DNA of 32,510 nucleotides from Flammeovirgaceae bacterium. Its GTDB lineage: Bacteria; Bacteroidota; Bacteroidia; Cytophagales; Cyclobacteriaceae. The notes beneath the pieces are model-generated. The model saw nothing but the letters and a program-made list of their open reading frames with translations. It had not been told where the DNA came from and did not search any database. The DNA is taken from the NCBI GenBank assembly GCA_013204595.1, contig JABMNK010000085.1, positions 1-32,510 of the forward strand, read 5' to 3'. How positions within the stretch are numbered: position 1 is the stretch's first letter; every line of letters begins with the position of its first letter. This document shows, piece after piece, positions 26,777 to 32,510 of this stretch. The position numbers and the translations under genes are program-made.

Positions 26777-28083
26777 AAAATAGCCCCCGCGATGGCCGCG
26801 GTCATTAAAGTGGCAAGTGAGGCCCCAATAAGGGCCCTGAATCCCAACAAGGAAAGGTCCTTCTGACGATTGGGGGCCATGCCTCCTATCCCACCAATTT
26901 GGATGGCAATACTGCTGAAATTTGCAAATCCACAAAGTGCATAAGTGGCAATCATGATACTTCGATCCGTAAGCATTCCATTCGTTTTCATCTCTGCCAA
27001 ACTCAAATAGGCAACGAATTCGTTGACCACCATTTTTTGACCTAATAAACTTCCCACCAAAACAGACTCATTCCAATCAACACCTATCGCAAAGGCAAAG
27101 ACCCTGAATATTTGGCCCAAAATATATTGAAGCGAAAATCCGTCAAAAGTACCATTGGTAGAGGTAGTGACAAACGTATTTAATCCCGTTACAGCTCCAA
27201 TACCATCCACCAAAATCCAATTTATTGCCAAAATAATCGCAATAAAAGCAATCAACATTCCGCCAATATTTAAGGCTAATTTAACACCGTCAGCCGCTCC
27301 TTTGGTCAAGGCATCTATCATGTTAACCCCAACTTGATCTGTATCTATCCTTATGCTATTATCGATTTTTTCAGGCTCGGTTTCGGGCATGAAGATTTTC
27401 GCCATCACAATCGCCGCTGGGGCATTCATAATGGAAGCACTTACCAAGTAACTAGTAAATTGAGATTGAGCAGCGGGATCACCTCCTCCCAAAAAAGAAA
27501 CATAAGCGCCTAAAACTGTTCCAGCTAAAGTAGCCATACCCCCCGTCATTAGACAATTAAGTTCTGATTTGGTCATCTTCGCTATAAACGGTTTGACCAA
27601 CATGGGTGCTTCAGTCTGACCCAAAAAAATATTACCTGCTGCTGAGACACTTTCTGCCCCCGACAATCTCATACTCTTGGACATCACCCAAGCAAAAGCC
27701 ATTACCAATTTCTGAAGAATCCCTAGATAATACAACCCGGCGGTTATGGCCGAAAAGAATATGACTGTCGGCAAGGCCTGGAACGCAAAAATGAACCCCA
27801 AACTATGTCTGGCATTTCCTACGGTATCGCTGTTCTTTGCTAAATCACCAAAAAGAAATTCAGCGCCACCTAACGAAAAATTTAAAAAAAAGACAAATTT
27901 TTCACTTATGAATTGAAACGCACTTCCCACGAAGCCTACCTTGGCTATCAGCAAACCTATAACCAGCTGAATCAGAATGCCTGAACCGACCAACTTCCAA
28001 TCAATTTTTCTGCGCTCAGTAGAAAACAAAAAGGCAATACCTAGAATAAAGCAAAGTCCAATCGCAGCCCTGAAAATGTTCAT
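26773..28083 (-). CDS. Concentrative nucleoside transporter (CNT, NupC family)
   Basis: The 436-residue inner-membrane protein has the CNT core: GNIFLGQTEAPMLVKPFI, MTGGMATLAGTVLGAYVSFL, SIMNAPAAIVMAK, NEFVAYLSLAEM and ALCGFANFSSIAIQIGGIGG. It should import nucleosides with sodium or protons. It starts three bases after the stop of the bifunctional nuclease gene, so it is the last gene of the etfB operon. Its stop overlaps that of mgsA in a shared TTAA. Confidence 0.93.
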   Translation of the reverse strand: MNIFRAAIGLCFILGIAFLFSTERRKIDWKLVGSGILIQLVIGLLIAKVGFVGSAFQFISEKFVFFLNFSLGGAEFLFGDLAKNSDTVGNARHSLGFIFAFQALPTVIFFSAITAGLYYLGILQKLVMAFAWVMSKSMRLSGAESVSAAGNIFLGQTEAPMLVKPFIAKMTKSELNCLMTGGMATLAGTVLGAYVSFLGGGDPAAQSQFTSYLVSASIMNAPAAIVMAKIFMPETEPEKIDNSIRIDTDQVGVNMIDALTKGAADGVKLALNIGGMLIAFIAIILAINWILVDGIGAVTGLNTFVTTSTNGTFDGFSLQYILGQIFRVFAFAIGVDWNESVLVGSLLGQKMVVNEFVAYLSLAEMKTNGMLTDRSIMIATYALCGFANFSSIAIQIGGIGGMAPNRQKDLSLLGFRALIGASLATLMTAAIAGAIF

Positions 28084-28086
28084 TAC

Positions 28087-28686
28087 TTAATTTCTTCGAT
28101 TCAATTCATCTCTAAGCGCCGCAGCCCGCTCATAGTCCTCCGCTTCTAATGCCATTTCCAAAAGTTCATTGAGCTTATCGGCTGTTAGATCATCCAAATT
28201 ATTGGTCGTTTTAGAAGCTTCCTCATGACCCAATTTACTCGTCTTTTCAAGGTATTCCAAATCTTCATCCTCTTCGTTGATAACCACTGCCGCCTCATTC
28301 AAGATTTGATCGGTAGTATAAATGGCCACACCAAAACGCAACCCGATCGCAATGGCATCTGATGGTCTTGAATCTATCTCGATCACATTTCCCTCTTTTT
28401 CACAAATAATCTTTGCAAAAAAAACACCCTCTTTTAATTCCGAGATAAAAATTTCGGTAACTGTGAAAGAAAAATGATCACCAAATGACTTGAATAAATC
28501 ATGCGTCATAGGTCTGTTTGGTGTTATTTTTTCAATTTCTATAGCGATTGCTTGAGCCTCAAACATACCTATGATAATAGGCAATCTGCGACGCCCATCC
28601 ATTTCACCAAGGACAAGGGCAAATGATCCCGACTGGGCTTGACCTGTCGAAAGGCCCAGGATTTCTATTTTTATTTTATCGGCCAT
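28087..28686 (-). CDS. Bifunctional nuclease family (BFN/DUF151) protein with C-terminal UVR motif
   Basis: The 199-residue protein has the BFN domain (GSFALVLGEMDGRRRLPIII, GMFEAQAI, SRPSDAIAIGLRFGVAIYTT), an acidic linker, and a C-terminal UVR motif (LLEMALEAEDYERAAALRDE). The domain is named for plant nucleases; the bacterial role is not well defined. The start overlaps the etfA stop (TAATG), and the CNT gene follows after three bases. Confidence 0.9.
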   Translation of the reverse strand: MADKIKIEILGLSTGQAQSGSFALVLGEMDGRRRLPIIIGMFEAQAIAIEIEKITPNRPMTHDLFKSFGDHFSFTVTEIFISELKEGVFFAKIICEKEGNVIEIDSRPSDAIAIGLRFGVAIYTTDQILNEAAVVINEEDEDLEYLEKTSKLGHEEASKTTNNLDDLTADKLNELLEMALEAEDYERAAALRDELNRRN

Positions 28687-29642
28687 TAAACTTTAGCCGC
28701 ATTTATAGCTGCGGTCAATTTAGGTACCACATCAAAAGCGTCACCTACAATTCCATAATCGGCAGCTTTAAAAAAAGGCGCTTCTGGGTCTTTATTAATT
28801 ACCAATATATATTTCGACGAATTCACCCCAGCCAAATGTTGAATGGCTCCTGAAATTCCGACAGCAACGTACAATGAAGGTGATACCTTAATCCCCGTCT
28901 GACCCACATGCTCATGATGCGGCCTCCAATCCATATCTGAAACTGGCTTACTGCACCCAGTTGCGGCCGAAAGTGCTTTGGCTAGATCTTCTATCATTCC
29001 CCAATTTTCCGGGCCCTTCAACCCACGACCTCCGGAAACGACAATATCTGCTTCTGGTAATAAAATTTGGCCCGTAATTTTCTCACTAGATAAGACCTTA
29101 ACCACAAAATCAGCTTCGTCCATCTGTGGCGTGAATATTACGATTTCAGGAGTAGCTCCATCTGTTTTGATTGGAACCGTATTTTTCCTAATAGATAATA
29201 TTTTTAAACTCGCTGAAAGCTCTGTTATGGCAAATGCCTTTCCAGTATAAATACTTCTTTTGACTTTAAAGCCTTCACTGACATCGGGAACTTCTGTGAC
29301 ATTGCTCACCAACGAAGCTCCTAATTTAATGGATACTCTGGCCGCAACAGAATCCCCAGTTGATGACTTGGCTAACACCAAAGTCTCAGCATTTTCTAAG
29401 GCTACCACCTCTGCGATCGCACTAGAAAACGCCATAATATTGGGTTGTTTAAAACGATCATTTGTTACTTGTAAGACTTTGTTTGCACCAGCAATACCGA
29501 TTGAATTCAAACCTTCTAAACTCGTAGAACCAAACACTAAGGCCGTCACTTGAGATGCGAAATTAGCCGCATAGCTTACGGCTTCAAGAGAAGATTTTCT
29601 TATATTTTCTTCATCTAATTCTAGAAATACCAATACTTTCAT
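28686..29642 (-). CDS. etfA: Electron transfer flavoprotein subunit alpha
   Basis: The 318-residue protein has an N-terminal adenine-nucleotide-like domain and a C-terminal FAD domain (GGRGLKGPENWGMIEDLAKA, then GQTGIKVSPSLYVAVGIS and GAIQHLAGVN). With EtfB it forms the heterodimer that carries electrons from acyl-CoA and other dehydrogenases to ETF-quinone oxidoreductase. Stop/start overlaps (TAATG) connect it to etfB upstream and to the BFN gene downstream. Confidence 0.95.
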   Translation of the reverse strand: MKVLVFLELDEENIRKSSLEAVSYAANFASQVTALVFGSTSLEGLNSIGIAGANKVLQVTNDRFKQPNIMAFSSAIAEVVALENAETLVLAKSSTGDSVAARVSIKLGASLVSNVTEVPDVSEGFKVKRSIYTGKAFAITELSASLKILSIRKNTVPIKTDGATPEIVIFTPQMDEADFVVKVLSSEKITGQILLPEADIVVSGGRGLKGPENWGMIEDLAKALSAATGCSKPVSDMDWRPHHEHVGQTGIKVSPSLYVAVGISGAIQHLAGVNSSKYILVINKDPEAPFFKAADYGIVGDAFDVVPKLTAAINAAKV

Positions 29643-30379
29643 TACAATACCTTTGCTTCGTTCCTTAATAAATCTACCAATTCGCCTATATGCTCTGCAT
29701 CAATCATTTTTATGCCACTTTTTGCCGGCGGAAGCTCAAAATGATTGACTGTTGTCCTAACAAGATCACTAAAGGGTGCCACTATAACAAGGGGCTTTGA
29801 CCTGGCCGACATAATACCCCGCATATTGGGTATTTTCCATTCAGCTATCGGCTCCTGGCATCCTGCAACAAACGGAAGGGCTACCTCAAGCAGCTCTTTA
29901 CCGCCCTCAATCTCTCTTGAGATTTTGGCTATATTTCCATCTATATCAAGAGTCATCACAGGAGAAATAGAAGGCATTCCTAGTAACGCACCAACCATAC
30001 CATGAACCTGTCCTCCATTAAAATCAATAGATTCACGACCCATTAAGATCAGATCATAAGCATTGGTTCTTGCAATATGGGCAATTTGATTGGCTACAAA
30101 AAATGCATCGGTAGGTTCTGCATCAATACGAATAGCGTCATCAGCACCTATTGCAAGTGCCTTCCTTATGGTGGGCTCCGTTTCAGAAGTACCAACATTT
30201 AAAGCCGTAATGGTGCCTCCCAACTGCTCTTTTAATTCAACGGCCCTCGCCAACGCGTAGTCGTCATAAGGGCCAATAATGAATTGAACTCCATTTTGAT
30301 CGAACTTTGTATTCTGTTCAATAAATGAAATCTTAGAAGTAGTATCAGGAACATGGGTGATACAAACAAGGATTTTCAT
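29642..30379 (-). CDS. etfB: Electron transfer flavoprotein subunit beta
   Basis: The 245-residue ETF beta has the family start MKILVCITHVPDTTSK, PYDDYALARAVELKEQ, then the segment GRESIDFNGGQVHGMVGALL and a C-terminal tail that wraps the partner subunit. It binds AMP and acts with EtfA. It is the first gene of a four-gene minus-strand operon. A TAACTTCG box at 30423-30416 (one mismatch to TAnnTTTG) may be its promoter, overlapping the divergent promoter of the TPR gene. Confidence 0.95.
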   Translation of the reverse strand: MKILVCITHVPDTTSKISFIEQNTKFDQNGVQFIIGPYDDYALARAVELKEQLGGTITALNVGTSETEPTIRKALAIGADDAIRIDAEPTDAFFVANQIAHIARTNAYDLILMGRESIDFNGGQVHGMVGALLGMPSISPVMTLDIDGNIAKISREIEGGKELLEVALPFVAGCQEPIAEWKIPNMRGIMSARSKPLVIVAPFSDLVRTTVNHFELPPAKSGIKMIDAEHIGELVDLLRNEAKVL

Positions 30380-30403
30380 GATAAGGATCTTATTTTTAAA
30401 CAG

Positions 30404-30411
30404 TAATTTTG
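30404..30411 (+). promoter_or_regulatory. -7 promoter box of the TPR-like gene
   Basis: TAATTTTG is an exact TAnnTTTG match, 43 bp before the start codon at 30455. It lies within the etfB leader region on the opposite strand, so the two divergent promoters nearly overlap. Confidence 0.5.
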
Positions 30412-30454
30412 ACTGCGAAGTTAAACATTATTGACTTAATTTAAAATTCAAACC

Positions 30455-30781
30455 ATGAATATCAAACGCATTGAACAGCTTCAAATTGCACTACAAAAAA
30501 ATCCAACAGATCCGTTTCTAGCCTATGCGATCACCCTTGAATTGTTAGGGGCTAATGACGAATTCTGTTTGGCCAGTTTCAGGAAATTATTGATCGATTT
30601 TCCCGATTATCTACCCACTTACTATCAAGCCGCCCTGCTTTTCAGTAATCACGGATTTATTGAAGAAGCACGGAGTACCTTTTTGCTAGGAATAGAAAAA
30701 ACAAAAGCTACCAATAATGTCAAAGGACTTCAAGAATTAAAAAATACTTTGGCTAATTTTGAAGCAGAACAAGATCAATAA
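30455..30781 (+). CDS. Small tetratricopeptide-like protein
   Basis: The 108-residue helical protein has about two TPR-like units (IEQLQIALQKNPTDPFLAYA; FRKLLIDFPDYLPTYYQAAL; GFIEEARSTFLLGIEKTKAT). No signal peptide is present, so it is probably cytosolic and mediates a protein contact. It sits alone between divergent etfB and convergent dnaB. The function is unknown; the family call rests on helix spacing and the conserved P-x-x-L/Y pattern. Confidence 0.75.
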   Translation: MNIKRIEQLQIALQKNPTDPFLAYAITLELLGANDEFCLASFRKLLIDFPDYLPTYYQAALLFSNHGFIEEARSTFLLGIEKTKATNNVKGLQELKNTLANFEAEQDQ

Positions 30782-30791
30782 AGCACTCATT

Positions 30792-30807
30792 TGCCTTTAA
30801 AAAGGCA
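30792..30807. terminator. Hairpin between convergent TPR gene and dnaB
   Basis: TGCCTTT and AAAGGCA form a perfect seven-base stem with a two-base AA loop, covering the dnaB stop codon. No clear T run follows on either strand, so a bidirectional terminator is only possible. Confidence 0.3.
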
Positions 30808-32341
30808 TGAAATCTTCTTCCTGGGCACTTTTATATTTACCCCCCTTGCTAGGCAAAGTGATTGTATAGCCTGCATCTGGGGTATTTGCTCGTGGGAAAT
30901 TGGATCCATATGCTTGGTTTGACACTATATCCATATCTACAAATTTAGTGAACTTACCAATGAATTTAAGCTGAACCGAATCTAACTTTCCATTACGGTG
31001 TTTGGCAATAATCACTTCGGCCGTTCCGTTTAGAGGTGCCCCATCTTCGCCTTGGGTAATACCATAATATTCAGGTCGATAAAGAAACATAACCATGTCT
31101 GCATCTTGTTCAATAGAACCTGACTCTCTAAGATCTGAAAGTTGTGGCTTTTTATCCCCTCCCCTTGTTTCTACCGCTCTACTCAATTGAGACAATGCTA
31201 TTACCGGAATGTTAAGTTCTTTCGCAATCCCTTTGAGCGCTCGTGAAATTGAAGCTATTTCCTGCTCCCGATTGCCACTGGCATTTTTTGACGAATCACC
31301 AGACATTAACTGCAAGTAGTCTATAATCAATAGCTTAATATCGTGCTGTTGAGCCAGTCTACGGGCCTTGGCTCGTAATTCCAAAATACTCAACCCGGGG
31401 GTGTCGTCTATAAAAATGGGGGCATCAGAAAGGGCCGATGTTTTATGCAATAATTGTTCCCATTCGTAATCCGCCATTTCACCTCTTTTGATTTTTTCAC
31501 TTTCCAATTCAGCTTCTGCTGAAATCAATCGATTCACCAATTGCACCGAAGACATTTCCAATGAAAAAATAGCTACTGCCTGACCATGATCCAGTGCTGC
31601 ATTACGCATGGCCGAGACTACAAAAGCAGTCTTTCCCATACCGGGACGTGCCGCAATTATAATCAAATCCGAAGGCTGCCACCCTGCCGTTATACGATCC
31701 AATCCTGTAAAACCGCTAGGGACTCCAGTAAGCCCATCCTTTCTATTTTTTCGTTCTTCGATTTGACTTATCGCTTTGGTCAACAACGAACTCATCTTAT
31801 CATAATTTTTCCTAATGTGCGATTCAGAAACCTCAAATAGTGATTGCTCGGTTCTATCCAATAGCTGAAAAACATCTGTGGTATCCTCGTAGGCATCCCT
31901 TGCTACTTCTGAGGAAATACGAATTAATTCTCTTTTGATGGATTGCTCAGAAATAATTCTGGCATGGTATTCAATATTGGCAGCAGAATTCACTCTCGTG
32001 GTCAATTCAGCAATGTAAAATGCCCCCCCTACTAGCTCAAGTTTTCCGTTTTTTCGGAGTTGATGAACAACTGTCTTAATGTCTACAGGTTCACTATTAT
32101 TGAACAGCTGCACAATGGACTCGTAGATGTGCTGATGTGCCTCTTTATAAAAACTGCCAGATTTCAAAATATCAATCACACTGGATAAAGCATATTGTTC
32201 AAGCATCAGTGCTCCTAGAACAACTTCTTCAATATCAACAGCTTGAGGAGGTAGTTTACCCAGTGCCTCAAATGGCTCTGCATTTGCGATTCTTCGTGTA
32301 GTACCCTTTAACTTTGATGAGGTTGTCTTAAAATTATCCAT
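30797..32341 (-). CDS. dnaB: Replicative DNA helicase DnaB
   Basis: The 514-residue helicase has the N-terminal DnaB domain (EEVVLGALMLEQYALSSVID, FYKEAHQHIYESIVQLF) and a RecA-type C-terminal domain with Walker A ARPGMGKT (around residue 230), Walker B IKLLIIDYLQLM, AISRALKGIAKELNIPVIAL, SQLSRAVE and DLRESGSIEQDADMV. It should form the hexameric ring that unwinds DNA at the fork. Only 37 bp separate its ATG from the end of an IS3-family element, so its own promoter is probably displaced and transcription may come from the element. Confidence 0.96.
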   Translation of the reverse strand: MDNFKTTSSKLKGTTRRIANAEPFEALGKLPPQAVDIEEVVLGALMLEQYALSSVIDILKSGSFYKEAHQHIYESIVQLFNNSEPVDIKTVVHQLRKNGKLELVGGAFYIAELTTRVNSAANIEYHARIISEQSIKRELIRISSEVARDAYEDTTDVFQLLDRTEQSLFEVSESHIRKNYDKMSSLLTKAISQIEERKNRKDGLTGVPSGFTGLDRITAGWQPSDLIIIAARPGMGKTAFVVSAMRNAALDHGQAVAIFSLEMSSVQLVNRLISAEAELESEKIKRGEMADYEWEQLLHKTSALSDAPIFIDDTPGLSILELRAKARRLAQQHDIKLLIIDYLQLMSGDSSKNASGNREQEIASISRALKGIAKELNIPVIALSQLSRAVETRGGDKKPQLSDLRESGSIEQDADMVMFLYRPEYYGITQGEDGAPLNGTAEVIIAKHRNGKLDSVQLKFIGKFTKFVDMDIVSNQAYGSNFPRANTPDAGYTITLPSKGGKYKSAQEEDFMPF

Positions 32342-32378
32342 ACAATGATTGGCTTGGTGAGATTTTTAATCTGCCAAC

Positions 32379-32510
32379 TGGACTTGCCTACGATTTCCGG
32401 AGAGTCAGTTAAGCTACTTTGCTAATGTAATTTAATTTTTCGATACCATGGACCTGCCAAATCGATTTTTGTTTGTTTGCACTATGGATTCTTCGTGTGT
32501 TATACCAACC
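32379..32510 (-). mobile_element. IS3-family insertion sequence, one end (rest outside the window)
   Basis: On plus, the segment from 32379 starts TGGACTTGCCTACG and continues ATTTCCGGAGAGTC, which resembles IS3-family terminal repeats (5'-TG start, CC...TTTC.GGAGA core). The C-terminal end of an OrfB-like transposase lies just inside on the minus strand. The other end and the target duplication are not visible. Confidence 0.6.
32409..32510 (-). CDS. IS3-family transposase OrfB, C-terminal end (partial)
   Basis: The frame entering from the right edge reads GWYNTRRIHSANKQ and ends KLNYISKVA at TAA 32411-32409. WYNxRRIHSA is the characteristic C-terminal block of IS3-family DDE transposases (typically YN..R.HSALGY.TP). 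The frame is open to base 32510, so most of the protein lies beyond it. It points toward dnaB, and read-through from the element could reach dnaB. Confidence 0.65.
   Translation of the reverse strand, partial: GWYNTRRIHSANKQKSIWQVHGIEKLNYISKVA

Noticed and set aside
32448-32510. Possible start of a plus-strand gene at the right edge
   Set aside because: The minus-strand frame here gives a recognisable transposase tail, which explains the sequence better.
1-32510. CRISPR array or riboswitch
   Set aside because: No regularly spaced repeats and no recognisable riboswitch core were seen.

Overview
The window comes from an AT-rich member of the phylum Bacteroidota, probably a Cytophagales-type marine or soil bacterium. 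This is inferred from the gene families (GLPGLI protein, carboxypeptidase-regulatory-like TonB receptor, HYC_CC_PP protein, etfB-etfA-bifunctional nuclease-CNT operon) and from several promoters with the Bacteroidota -7 box TAnnTTTG. The species cannot be named from the sequence.

Layout. Positions 1-91 hold the 3' part of a tRNA-Arg(UCG) and its terminator. Positions 300-4266 (minus strand) hold a broken locus read as HTH regulator, small exported cysteine-containing protein, GLPGLI protein, TonB-receptor-like barrel. Three of these four genes carry frameshifts or stops; only the 67-residue protein is intact. A degenerate copy of the tRNA terminator at 4460-4499 suggests this segment may be an old tRNA-associated insertion. 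Two MscS-type channels follow (4550-5413 and 5672-7537, minus), then a thoroughly decayed short-chain dehydrogenase (7894-8722, minus).

Positions 8984-17961 (plus) form a tightly packed heavy-metal, most likely Cu(I)/Ag(I), cluster: HYC_CC_PP protein, CusA-type RND pump, TolC-type outer-membrane channel, CusB-type adaptor with a metal-binding head, DUF3347 protein, TlpA-like thioredoxin lipoprotein, and a beta-propeller lipoprotein with a Cys-Asp-Cys-Cys motif. The first part would move metal from the periplasm out of the cell. The last three genes look like a metal- and thiol-handling module in the envelope. No regulator gene is adjacent. A decayed outer-membrane-type protein lies at 17987-18748 (minus).

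Positions 18879-21306 (minus) encode a GMC flavoprotein dehydrogenase and its Tat-exported small subunit. Next come two convergent DEAD-box helicases (RhlE-like on plus, DbpA-like on minus), a GNAT acetyltransferase, a POT-family peptide transporter, methylglyoxal synthase (plus), and an operon etfB-etfA-bifunctional nuclease-CNT nucleoside transporter (minus). A small TPR-like protein (plus) and the replicative helicase dnaB (minus) close the chromosomal part. At the right edge, the end of an IS3-family insertion sequence lies 37 bp upstream of dnaB in the same orientation, so it may have replaced the native dnaB promoter region.

The most interesting items are the regulator/small protein/GLPGLI/receptor locus with its near-perfect palindrome, the metal cluster with the CDCC propeller and two back-to-back hairpins before cusA, the GMC enzyme with a Cys-x5-Cys-x3-Cys motif, and the IS insertion in front of dnaB.
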